This document shows positions 19,585 through 30,314 of a DNA stretch of 64,000 bases, piece by piece; the first letter of the stretch is position 1, and every line of letters begins with the position of its first letter. The translations under genes were made by a program, and so were the position numbers. The stretch comes from Chthoniobacterales bacterium. Lineage in GTDB: Bacteria; Verrucomicrobiota; Verrucomicrobiia; Chthoniobacterales; UBA10450. The DNA lies in NCBI GenBank assembly GCA_035274845.1, contig DATENU010000010.1, forward strand, positions 62,001-126,000. Direction: 5' to 3'. The notes beneath the pieces were generated by a model. The model had not been told where the DNA came from and searched no databases. It saw only the letters and a list, made by a program, of their open reading frames with translations.

Positions 19585-21601
19585 GAAGACCGAAATCTCG
19601 CTGCGCACGGGCCAAAGGCCCCCTCAACCGGAGGCGGCCTCGGCCGCCCCCGCTGCCCTGACGGCGACTCCAACGGCTGCGTCGGCAGCACCAACGGCCA
19701 AGCCTGCGGGTCAACCACCCACGGGCTGGTGGATGTATCACGGCGACCCTGCACACACGGGCTACGTCTCGGACAGCGCCATCAACAGCACCAACGTCAA
19801 CACCCAGAAGGGCACTGTCCAGCCGCCGTTTAATACTCTCTTCACGCTGCCGCTCGAAGGCCCAGTGCTCTCCGTGCCCGCCGTCTCGAACGGCTTCGTC
19901 TACGTCGGCCTTGCGAACTACCAAAACGCGCCGGACGGCAGCGGCAACGGCGGGGCCTTGCATAAGATAGACATAACGACGGGCTCAATCGTCCAGACCT
20001 TCGCCTGGAACCTTGGCACCGACACGCGCGACATCCACAGCTTCACGGGGATGGGCTGCACACCGGCGGTCGCCTACGGCCGCGTCTACTTCGGCGCCTT
20101 CAACGGCAAGCTCTACTGCCTCGACGAAGATACGCTGCAACCGGTCTGGGTCACAGACCTGCGGCTGGCCGACCCCGCCCACAACCAGCCCATCACGAAC
20201 AACGCGGGCGTCGCAGGCGGCGCGCCGGCCGCCGTCGTCTGGTCGTCGCCCGTCCTCTCGGCCGACGGGTCGAAGCTCTTCGTCGGCTGCGGCGAGGGTG
20301 AGAACCCACAGCTCTACAGCTTCGTCTTCTGCCTCGACACGGCCACGGGCAACGTCAACTGGATTTACTGCACCAACAAGTTCGACGCCGGGTGCGACAA
20401 CCTGCCGAACTTCCTGCCCGCCGCGGCCGTGGACGTGGGCACGCTGCCGCCGCAGTACACGGCAGCCAACAATCCGCCCACCAAACAGATGGGCTGCTCG
20501 GTGTGGGGCGCAATCGCCTACGACTCGGACCTCAACCGCATCTATTGCCCGACCGGCAACCAGGCGCCCGAGCCCAACGCCAACTGGCCGGGCTGGAACT
20601 ACCAGGGGACGGCGCCCGCCTTCAAGCCCGAGCTGCCGAGCCCCGGCTATTCGAACGGCGTGCTCGCGCTCGACGCCGACACAGGCCAGTTCCAAGCCTT
20701 CTTTCAGGTGCCGCCCGAGAGCAACTACCGCCCCTCCGACATTGACATCGACGTGGGCGGCGCGCCCATCATCTTCATGTGGGACAACGGGAACGCCGTC
20801 CAGAAGGCCGTCGGCTTGGGCTGCAAGAACGGCAGCTTCTTCGTGCTCGACCCCATAAGCCTCGACCTGCTCGCGCAGCGCCAACTCCTCCCGTATCACA
20901 ACCCGCCGACGCCCGAGAAGTGGATCGCGACCGTCGACCCGCACCCGGACCCTGTGACCGACAGCAGCATCAACCCGCAAATTCCCAACGCGGTCTCCAA
21001 CCAGATACCGAACGAAAACTATTCGGGCGTTTTCAACACGCCCGCCGTCTACCCCGGCTCGGGCGACAATCCGCAGACGATCTCGCCGCGCATCTTCTTC
21101 GGCATGGGCGGGCCGAACTACCACTCGCAGGCCCCCGGCATCGACTACAACTCCACGCCCTTCATGCGGGCCATCGACCTCTCGAAGATTGACCCCCGGA
21201 CAAACCAATTCCGGGACGCCTGGCCACTCGACGACGGCGACCCGCAGCGCTACGTCAACACCTCGTTCACCGACCCGAACATCAACACGCCGGTGGGGAT
21301 GTACACGACGGCGGGCGAGAGCGGCATCAGTTCGCCGGCCGTCGTCAACGACGTAGTCTTCGCCACGACGAGCAAGATCGCCATCTACGCTTTCGCCGTC
21401 AGCGACGGCACCCTGCTCTGGTACGACGACCTCGGTATGCAGACTGACGGCTACAACGGCGGTTACGGCTTCTGCCTCGGTCCCGCCATCTGGAAGAATT
21501 TCGTCGTAGCGGGCGCGCTGGTCTTCGGGAGAGAAGGGGGCGGCCTGCTGAAAATTTACGGCTTGCCGCCGCAATCAACCCCAACGAGCGCGCGGCAATA
21601 A
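19577..21601 (+). CDS. PQQ-type beta-propeller repeat protein
   Basis: A 674-residue protein with a strong GGAGGG ribosome site. An Ala/Thr/Pro-rich N-terminus (residues 15-55) precedes repeated propeller blades such as HKIDITTGSIVQTFAWN, VAYGRVYFGAFNGKLYCLDEDTLQPVW, VLALDADTGQFQAFFQV and VNDVVFATTSKIAIYAFAVSDGTLLW, the layout of quinoprotein dehydrogenases and related structural propellers. It lacks an obvious signal peptide, which is odd beside a secreted CxxCH protein. No catalytic Asp/Ca site can be confirmed, so enzymatic activity is open. Very GC-rich third positions set it apart from its neighbours. Confidence 0.8.
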   Translation: MDKKTEISLRTGQRPPQPEAASAAPAALTATPTAASAAPTAKPAGQPPTGWWMYHGDPAHTGYVSDSAINSTNVNTQKGTVQPPFNTLFTLPLEGPVLSVPAVSNGFVYVGLANYQNAPDGSGNGGALHKIDITTGSIVQTFAWNLGTDTRDIHSFTGMGCTPAVAYGRVYFGAFNGKLYCLDEDTLQPVWVTDLRLADPAHNQPITNNAGVAGGAPAAVVWSSPVLSADGSKLFVGCGEGENPQLYSFVFCLDTATGNVNWIYCTNKFDAGCDNLPNFLPAAAVDVGTLPPQYTAANNPPTKQMGCSVWGAIAYDSDLNRIYCPTGNQAPEPNANWPGWNYQGTAPAFKPELPSPGYSNGVLALDADTGQFQAFFQVPPESNYRPSDIDIDVGGAPIIFMWDNGNAVQKAVGLGCKNGSFFVLDPISLDLLAQRQLLPYHNPPTPEKWIATVDPHPDPVTDSSINPQIPNAVSNQIPNENYSGVFNTPAVYPGSGDNPQTISPRIFFGMGGPNYHSQAPGIDYNSTPFMRAIDLSKIDPRTNQFRDAWPLDDGDPQRYVNTSFTDPNINTPVGMYTTAGESGISSPAVVNDVVFATTSKIAIYAFAVSDGTLLWYDDLGMQTDGYNGGYGFCLGPAIWKNFVVAGALVFGREGGGLLKIYGLPPQSTPTSARQ

Positions 21602-21670
21602 TCGCGATGACCGCGCGTATCTTACCGGCAATGAGGCCGAAAATGACAAACGAAAATGAGGAGGACGATA

Positions 21671-21907
21671 ATGGCTGTTTCTTTCAGCAATGACATCCAG
21701 CCCCTGTTCAATCAATTCAGAGGGCAAATGATGTGGCGCTTTGACCTGACCAACTACGAGCAGGTGAAGGCTAACGCCTCAATCATCAACAACCGTCTGG
21801 CTAACGCAGCCACCTACGGCCCGATGCCGCCGCCGCCTTTCGACCCTCTCACCGAGGATCAGATTCAACTCTTCGGACAATGGATCCTCGACGGCTGTCA
21901 GCCGTAA
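21671..21907 (+). CDS. Small cytochrome-like protein without heme motif
   Basis: A 78-residue protein with an excellent AGGAGG site before the ATG at 21671. It begins FSNDIQPLFNQ, as do many cytochrome c domains where the heme CxxCH follows, and it keeps the later MPPPP...LTEDQIQLFGQWILDGCQP pattern that usually contains the axial Met. The CxxCH itself is absent (RGQMMWRFDL stands there). It is third in line after the CxxCH protein and the propeller (69 bases downstream). Probably a structural partner in the same complex. Confidence 0.65.
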   Translation: MAVSFSNDIQPLFNQFRGQMMWRFDLTNYEQVKANASIINNRLANAATYGPMPPPPFDPLTEDQIQLFGQWILDGCQP

Positions 21908-22060
21908 GCGCGACGCGGGCTGCGAAGGACTTCCGTTCCAGCCCGTAAGAATCAAGGTAAAGGCAGCGCATCTCCCCCGCGGGCAGGGCGGCCATCCCAC
22001 GGGCTGCTGTCTCGCCCGGCCCCTCGCAGGGATCTCCTCTAACAAACAGTAACTCGCTCC

Positions 22061-22594
22061 TCACTTATTGAGGGCAAGCGTAAGCCCAATCAGGATGAGC
22101 CCCATGCCGCCGAGCAAGTCCGTTTTAATCTCGAGAAAGCTGACGCTGATGCTTCCCAGCCACAGACCGGCCAGGGACATCAACGCGCTCATCGCGCCGA
22201 CCACTGCGACCGAAAGCAACAACGGAAAACCAATCATCCCCAGACTCGCCCCCGCGATTAGATTGTCTAGACTCATCGAGAGCGGAAGGCCGAATACGAT
22301 CCAGCGGGTTTCTTCCTGCGCTTCTTTTCCCTCGCAGAGCCGCGCCACGTAGATGACGTAAACTCCATACGCGCAGAGCACGAGCGGGCCGAGCGATTCA
22401 ACCCATGCGCCCGTATATTTGACGAGCAACTTGCCAAGCAACAGCCCGACCAGAGGGGCTAACGCATCGCACAGCCCGAACGCGAGGGCGATTTGAGCAT
22501 GCGGGATGCGACGTAACTTGATCGCCCCCAGGCCGAGCGAGACCCGAAAGCTGTCGAGGCTCAGAGTGAATCCCAACAGAAGCAGTGTTTTCAC
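22061..22594 (-). CDS. MntP-family (DUF204) manganese-exporter-like protein
   Basis: A 177-residue membrane protein with six hydrophobic helices in two similar halves. Conserved Asp residues lie in the helices LGFTLSLDSFRVSLGLG, AFGLCDALAPLVG and GLPLSMSLDNLIAGASLG, matching the acidic residues of MntP Mn2+ efflux pumps. A GTG start at 22594 is preceded by AGAGGTG. The upstream region was inspected for a yybP-ykoY manganese riboswitch and none was recognised. Divalent cation efflux is likely; manganese specificity is inferred from the family. Confidence 0.7.
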   Translation of the reverse strand: MKTLLLLGFTLSLDSFRVSLGLGAIKLRRIPHAQIALAFGLCDALAPLVGLLLGKLLVKYTGAWVESLGPLVLCAYGVYVIYVARLCEGKEAQEETRWIVFGLPLSMSLDNLIAGASLGMIGFPLLLSVAVVGAMSALMSLAGLWLGSISVSFLEIKTDLLGGMGLILIGLTLALNK

Positions 22595-23081
22595 CCGGCA
22601 CCTCTCGTCCGAGCGGTTGACTCAAACGTGCGAATACTCACGGGAGGCGGATAATCAGAGTCACGAACGTCACAATCGTGCTGAGCATGCCGAACAAGGC
22701 CGCATAATCTTCAAGCATGGGCGGCGGAAAGTGTAAGACTGATCCTCCGTCAAGAACGGGTGACGAGAGGCTCGGTCAAGGGCGTGAAAGCATCTCTGCA
22801 ACCGCCGGCAAGAGCCGCGACCCTGGCGAATGCAATTAACGAGAACGGGAACGCGATGAGGGCAGCGGGAAAGCGAGGAGGGAACTCTTTCATCCACCCA
22901 TCTTGCAGATCACCCGGCCTCGATTCAAGACATTCTTCAGGGAGTTGTAACTAGCTAGCCTTCGGGGCCTGAGGCGGACCGTCCGACGATGACTAAGGTC
23001 CTCAAGATAACGTTCAGGGATCAACTCCATCGCAATGCTGGTAACGGGGTCCACCCCCTGAAGAGGCATACCTTCCGCAGC
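22595..23081. other. 487-base non-coding interval
   Basis: This lies between nrdJ (ending at 23082 on the minus strand) and the MntP-like gene, also on the minus strand. I see no convincing gene, tRNA or riboswitch; the short frames here have no ribosome sites or family resemblance. It should hold the promoter of the MntP-like gene, because the gap is long. Confidence 0.4.
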
Positions 23082-26219
<3,138 letters not shown>

Positions 26220-26473
26220 GGCGGCAGGTCGAGCGGAGTTTGGGAATAGACGGAGAATAATAGTGAACAGCCCAGCTAATAAGTTGTGAATGAGAGCGAA
26301 CTACATCCAACAACCATTACTAGCGGAGTTGTCATGGCGGATATACAAGATGGAGTGCTCTGGCGGCCGGCGGCAAGTCGAAAATTGTAACATTTTTAGG
26401 CCTTTCCTTTGAGGCAGTTAAGCGCGGCTGCCGACCCTCATTTGGCCCCACGTTTTGGTCGATTCGCGGCCAG

Positions 26474-26502
26474 TTTACAAACCCAGCCGCCCGCCGCATA
26501 AT
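26474..26502 (+). promoter_or_regulatory. Orphaned tRNA-type promoter before the attL tRNA fragment
   Basis: TTTACA at 26474-26479 and CATAAT at 26497-26502 are separated by 17 bases, a sigma-70 layout, 40 bases before the tRNA-Ser 5' fragment. The same boxes with the same spacing lie before the intact tRNA at 33549-33577, and the flanks are also similar. It is presumably the original promoter of the tRNA gene, cut off by integration (inference). Confidence 0.6.
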
Positions 26503-26542
26503 GCCCGTTGCGAATCGCCGGCAAGTCGCAACACAGACCTGG

Positions 26543-26584
26543 GGAAGGGTGGCTGAGTCCGGTTTAAGGCACTCGACTCGAAAT
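26543..26584 (+). repeat. attL: duplicated 5' half of tRNA-Ser(CGA)
   Basis: These 42 bases are identical to 33613-33654, covering the acceptor strand, D arm and anticodon loop of the intact tRNA-Ser gene; identity stops at 26585 (T instead of C). The 3' half of the tRNA is missing here. Together with 33613-33654 it brackets a recombinase-bearing element, as expected for attL/attR direct repeats. Confidence 0.9.
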
Positions 26585-26871
26585 TGCAAAACGGCGTTTG
26601 CGCAGTTTCGCACTGCTTTGCAAATCGCTCCCGCACCATGGAAAACCGCCGTCGTTGGAGCGCTTCCGTTTTCATGGCGTTGCGCTGTTATGCGCAAGTT
26701 TGATCCCCGACCGCATAAATCGGCCGTATAAAATCGCGGACCTCTCTGTTCGGTTGTTCGTGCTTTTTCAGCCCTTCGCCTCCCCTGATGGCTCGTCGCA
26801 GAACGCGATTGGATCCACCGGGGCAATTCATCGCTTGTCACGCAATAGCACGACACGTCAAAAAGCGCACC

Positions 26872-27834
26872 ATGCAAACCTTACACGACTGTATTGCTCT
26901 CTTTCTCAATCACTGCGAATTCGAAAGGAACTTCAGCGGACATACAACAAAAGCGTATAGACTTGATCTGGCGCAATTTGCACGGTTCACGCTCGCGAAG
27001 ACTCCGACAACTGACGTCTCGACGATCCATCGTTCCGTCGTGCGTGAATACGCTCAGAGCCTCCATCATTACAGCCCACGAACCCAGCGACGAAAGCTCG
27101 CATCTGTAAAATCGTTTTTCGGATTTCTGGAGCGCGAAGAACACATCGAGTCGAACCCGACGCGTAGCATACGGCTCGATATTCGGCTTGGACGCCTCCT
27201 GCCTCGAACCATGAGCTTTGGAGCCCTGCGAGCATTTTTCCAGCAACTTTACCGGAAAAGGAGCTTGCATCTAAGGAGCGATCAATCTCGCGACTTGGCA
27301 ATCCGTGATGTGGCGCTGTTCGAACTGCTATTTTCCTCGGGGATGCGGGTTTCAGAAATCTCAAATCTTCGAGTTTCAACAGTGGATCTCGAACGGAGCG
27401 CTGTGCTAATTCGTGGCAAGGGAAACAAAGAGCGTTTTATCCCCATCTGCGATCAGGAAGTGCAGTCTGCCTTGGCCGCTTACGTCGCCAATCTGCGGAC
27501 GGAACGTGCAGAAACCGCATATTTCTTCGCGAACCGTTTCGGACGACGGCTTTCGGAGCAATCGATCCGGATGGCGTTGAAACGACACGCCAAAGCCGCG
27601 GGACTCGAGAAAATCACGCCTCACATGTTCCGACACACCGTCGCCACAATGCTCCTTGAGCAGGGTGTCGATCTTCGCTTCATCCAGTCCTTTCTGGGCC
27701 ACAGTTCGATCGTTACGACAACGATTTACGCACACGTTAACGATAAATCGCAGCGGCAAATCCTCAATGACCGCCATCCCCGCCGCCTGCTTGGGTCGCT
27801 GCTCAGACACCATACTGATGCAACTGAAGGATAA
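26872..27834 (+). CDS. Tyrosine recombinase (XerC/XerD-like integrase of the element)
   Basis: A 320-residue protein from the ATG at 26872; the frame is open from 26788. Residues 1-85 are a SAM-like core-binding domain (CIALFLNHCEFERNFSGHTTKAYRLDLAQF). The catalytic domain carries all active residues: R159 (SSGMRVSE), K183 (GKGNKERF), H251 and R254 (HMFRHTVA), H277 (LGHSS) and Y286 (TTIYAH). It cuts and rejoins DNA at att sites, and its place just inside attL identifies it as the integrase of this island. Its last codons and stop lie inside the first GAAGGATAAC motif. Confidence 0.92.
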   Translation: MQTLHDCIALFLNHCEFERNFSGHTTKAYRLDLAQFARFTLAKTPTTDVSTIHRSVVREYAQSLHHYSPRTQRRKLASVKSFFGFLEREEHIESNPTRSIRLDIRLGRLLPRTMSFGALRAFFQQLYRKRSLHLRSDQSRDLAIRDVALFELLFSSGMRVSEISNLRVSTVDLERSAVLIRGKGNKERFIPICDQEVQSALAAYVANLRTERAETAYFFANRFGRRLSEQSIRMALKRHAKAAGLEKITPHMFRHTVATMLLEQGVDLRFIQSFLGHSSIVTTTIYAHVNDKSQRQILNDRHPRRLLGSLLRHHTDATEG

Positions 27835-27845
27835 CTAAAAATTAT
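27826..27845 (+). repeat. Motif copy 1, GAAGGATAAC-N5-ATTAT
   Basis: Reads GAAGGATAACTAAAAATTAT. It contains the stop codon of the recombinase and ends 10 bases before the ATG of the next gene. It is identical over 20 bases to copy 2 (29958-29977), which faces it from the other end of the same gene pair. Confidence 0.85.
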
Positions 27846-27855
27846 CGTATTTGAA

Positions 27856-29109
27856 ATGCGAGAGTCGCTCGTCAAATGGGGCCTAACTCAAAGGAGCGTG
27901 TTCTACGATGAGCTCAGCAACATGAATCCAGTCTACGCAGTACCGACTGGAGAAGACGCCTTATGGCCACTCGAAGTGGAGCGCCGCTATCACCTTCGCA
28001 ATCTGCGTCTGCTCTCGCTTTACTTCGACCATATCGTAATAATGACAGGCAACTTGCTGAATTTTACGAATTATACGACACGCGCGATTGTCCTCGAAGT
28101 TATCGCTGATCGCCTGTTTAGTACCTTTTGCGAGTCGGGCGTCATCATCTTTTGTGGCTGGGGGACACGCGGCTCAGGTGACATGCTGCAAAACCAAGTT
28201 GACTACTCCCGAATCTACCGACCGGAATTGAAAGAAGCGGACATAGTTCATCAGCTGCGCCAAACAATTTCCGCTGGCGAACTCTTAGTGCGGGAGGAAT
28301 CGTCCGGGGAAGAAGATTTCATTGATACCTTCCTCAAGAGACTCAGAATGCGCTCCGAGAGATCTCAACATCCAGAGGAGTGGCGGCGCATCGAGAGTCT
28401 CTCGTGCTCAGTCCACGACCGCGCCGGCTATTTGGGCACACTTGAATTTTTTCCTCAATTAGCAGATCTGAATCCGGCGCTGAGGAAGCAAGTCCATGAA
28501 ACGTACTTCGACGCTTGGATTGACTACGCAGCGGAACGATACTATCCAATCGCAACCTATGAAATACCTCGGCTTCGGCTGAATGTGTTTCGCGCTATTC
28601 CAAAAGAAGGGGATGCGTCCCAAGCCTTGGCCTCAATCCTGCTCTCCCCGGAATATTTCCAGGCATTTCTACTTCGGTTCGTGACAAAGGACGAGTATTA
28701 TCGGCTGATCAACCTACCTTGCAACCGGTTGATCCAACTTCGTAATGGAGATTGGCAGATATTCCGGGAACACTACCATACTTATCTAGAGGCGTGCTCG
28801 AAAGTGTTATGGAGAATCCAACTTCTCGAGGGTTTCAAGGCATTCGAGACGATTGATAGTGCCTTCGAAACAATCATGGCAGAAACCATTCGTGATCTTC
28901 CCGCGTCAATTGATGTCACGTACTTCACGAATTTTCTCTCAGACGTAGTAGGTTATTGCGGGCTTGTGCCTGGAATCTCCGCGTTTGCGAAATCTCTATT
29001 GAAGCCTTTCGCCGACTTTCTGAACCGTAGGACGAAGAGAGTAGTTAGGCGTTTTCGTTCACCGACCTTCTATCCATTCATCGATAAGATAAGGACCGCC
29101 GTCGCCTAA
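27856..29109 (+). CDS. Unknown protein of the tRNA-Ser island
   Basis: A 417-residue protein that I do not recognise. It looks largely helical and soluble, with no signal peptide. The conserved-looking N-terminal part has LRNLRLLSLYFDHIVIMTGNLLNF, and a C-terminal basic segment (RRTKRVVRRFRS) follows a weakly hydrophobic stretch (VGYCGLVPGISAFAKSLLKPF). It starts 21 bases after the recombinase stop, at ATG 27856, right behind motif copy 1, and ends 9 bases before the stop of the convergent methyltransferase. The frame is also open back to the TAA inside the motif, so an earlier non-ATG start cannot be excluded. The pairing with a methyltransferase suggests a joint function. Confidence 0.75.
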   Translation: MRESLVKWGLTQRSVFYDELSNMNPVYAVPTGEDALWPLEVERRYHLRNLRLLSLYFDHIVIMTGNLLNFTNYTTRAIVLEVIADRLFSTFCESGVIIFCGWGTRGSGDMLQNQVDYSRIYRPELKEADIVHQLRQTISAGELLVREESSGEEDFIDTFLKRLRMRSERSQHPEEWRRIESLSCSVHDRAGYLGTLEFFPQLADLNPALRKQVHETYFDAWIDYAAERYYPIATYEIPRLRLNVFRAIPKEGDASQALASILLSPEYFQAFLLRFVTKDEYYRLINLPCNRLIQLRNGDWQIFREHYHTYLEACSKVLWRIQLLEGFKAFETIDSAFETIMAETIRDLPASIDVTYFTNFLSDVVGYCGLVPGISAFAKSLLKPFADFLNRRTKRVVRRFRSPTFYPFIDKIRTAVA

Positions 29110-29118
29110 CACGGTCGG

Positions 29119-29952
29119 TCACAGCACATTAATTGTAAGTATTTCGTGCATCAAGAACAGGAAGTCTGTCCTCAAAAATAATGCGTCGGCACTATCTGGC
29201 GAGAACATCGTTGTCCAGCGCCGTACATCGTCGGTGCTAAGCAGTTTTTGGCCTTGGCGCATCAAACTCATGAGATTCTCGGATACATAGAAATGTTCCG
29301 CCGAAGAGAGAGGACTATGCATTGGATAGGACCAGATCTCGATTCTGGAGGACGACATACCAAGCGACGCGGCTAACGCAGGCAGACGACGACCAAGGAA
29401 ATTGTCAAAACTCAACGGGGGAGACTCTTGCGCTGCCTCGACGACGCGATGCAGCAAGCCAGCGTCGAGGGGCGAGATGAGAAGGTGTCCAAAGTCTGAG
29501 TCCTTAAGGATTAAGCGACCTCCTTGCCGAAGAAGAGCAAGATATTGGTGGATGGTGCTCTTGGGGTCTCTGAAATACGATAGGCAGTTGAAGAAGAGAA
29601 TTACGTCGTAGCGTTCGTTGCCGATTATCGATTGAACTTGACCCACATCTGCACAAAAATATCGAATATTGTCTCCGAGGAGAAGTTGTCGTTGCCTTGA
29701 TTCAGCAGCGTCAATGAGAGCGGGATCTTTGTCTACGGCGTGGACCGTTCCCGTTGTGCCGACCATCTGAGCGTAGTACTCGGCGTAGTGCCCAGGGCCA
29801 CAACAAAGATCAAGGATACGATCCCCCGCACCGATCGGCAGATTGGATAGCTGCTGAAAGCGGCGAGGCAGTTTTGCGCGAAAGTGATTCTGAAGCCACC
29901 ACTCGCTCGTCAATTCCAGCCCCAAAAAACCCTTCGTCTCTCGAACTGACAT
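29119..29952 (-). CDS. Class I SAM-dependent methyltransferase of the island
   Basis: A 277-residue protein. Motif I is DRILDLCCGPGHYAEYYAQ, followed by VHAVDKDPALIDAA, an acidic CADVGQVQ, and YDVILFFNCLSYFRDPKSTIHQYLALLRQGGRLILKD. These are the normal order and spacing of a Rossmann methyltransferase of the ubiE/methyltransf_11 or 25 type. There is no DNA-methyltransferase catalytic motif (no DPPY or PCQ), so a small molecule or a protein is the likelier target. The ATG at 29952 lies just behind motif copy 2. It is convergent with the 417-residue gene. Confidence 0.85.
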   Translation of the reverse strand: MSVRETKGFLGLELTSEWWLQNHFRAKLPRRFQQLSNLPIGAGDRILDLCCGPGHYAEYYAQMVGTTGTVHAVDKDPALIDAAESRQRQLLLGDNIRYFCADVGQVQSIIGNERYDVILFFNCLSYFRDPKSTIHQYLALLRQGGRLILKDSDFGHLLISPLDAGLLHRVVEAAQESPPLSFDNFLGRRLPALAASLGMSSSRIEIWSYPMHSPLSSAEHFYVSENLMSLMRQGQKLLSTDDVRRWTTMFSPDSADALFLRTDFLFLMHEILTINVL

Positions 29953-29957
29953 GAAGA

Positions 29958-29977
29958 ATAATTTTTAGTTATCCTTC
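29958..29977 (-). repeat. Motif copy 2, inverted
   Basis: The minus strand reads GAAGGATAACTAAAAATTAT, identical to copy 1. It ends 5 bases before the ATG of the methyltransferase gene. With copy 1 it forms 20-bp inverted repeats around a 2.1-kb convergent gene pair. Confidence 0.85.
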
Positions 29978-30260
29978 GCTCCTTGGATTGAACGCTAAGA
30001 GCGAGGTATATTTTTTGGAATAGCGAACAGTTGAAAAGGCTAACACGGGACGGGAGGATCCTTCGGAGTAACAGGTTTGCAGCCAACGTTGATGATGGAC
30101 ATTCGCATTTTCCGTGTCAAGCGAGAAATGCAGGGGGCGATTCGGTAGCCGCCGGCTGGCGTTAAGTGGCAACGGAAGCGAGTTTCTCGACTGTACCTCT
30201 CCCTTTCATTGTTGGATGGCCCGCGCCGCTGGCCAGGAGCCCGATCGGTGAGAAATCACT
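29978..30260. other. Intergenic spacer between the two gene pairs
   Basis: Together with the flanking motifs this is about 320 bases between two divergent gene starts. I see no gene here; it should hold the promoters of the methyltransferase and aminotransferase genes. No clear -35/-10 pair could be chosen. Confidence 0.4.
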
Positions 30261-30280
30261 GAAGGATAACAGAGGATTAT
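30261..30280 (+). repeat. Motif copy 3, GAAGGATAAC-N5-ATTAT
   Basis: Reads GAAGGATAACAGAGGATTAT, followed by CC, which makes GGATAA-N7-TTATCC a perfect inverted repeat. It is identical over 20 bases to copy 4 (32884-32903) and shares 10+5 bases with copies 1 and 2. It contains AGAGG, a possible ribosome site for the aminotransferase gene. Confidence 0.85.
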
Positions 30281-30314
30281 CCATATTTACTCAAGCGACT
30301 GGCAGCTGGACGAT

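Noticed and set aside
19985..21574. Long antisense open frame (529 codons) opposite the propeller gene, and similar ones at 18385-19299 and 12750-13847
   Set aside because: They are by-products of high G+C third positions in real genes; their translations are low-complexity Arg/Val/Ala-rich and match no family.
22595..22800. yybP-ykoY manganese riboswitch before the MntP-like gene
   Set aside because: The expected conserved loop words could not be found on the minus strand.
26220..26470. Cobalamin riboswitch or NrdR boxes upstream of nrdJ
   Set aside because: No GCCACTG-type core and no paired NrdR-like palindromes were seen.
26332..26877. 181-codon open frame on the minus strand across attL
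   Set aside because: It reads through the tRNA fragment and promoter, has no ribosome site and no family resemblance.
26599..26960. Overlapping plus-strand frames before the integrase as extra small genes
   Set aside because: Their translations overlap the integrase in another frame and show no protein-like pattern.
29119..29952. Restriction-modification DNA methyltransferase
   Set aside because: It has motif I of small-molecule methyltransferases but no DPPY/NPPY or PCQ motif, and no nuclease is next to it.
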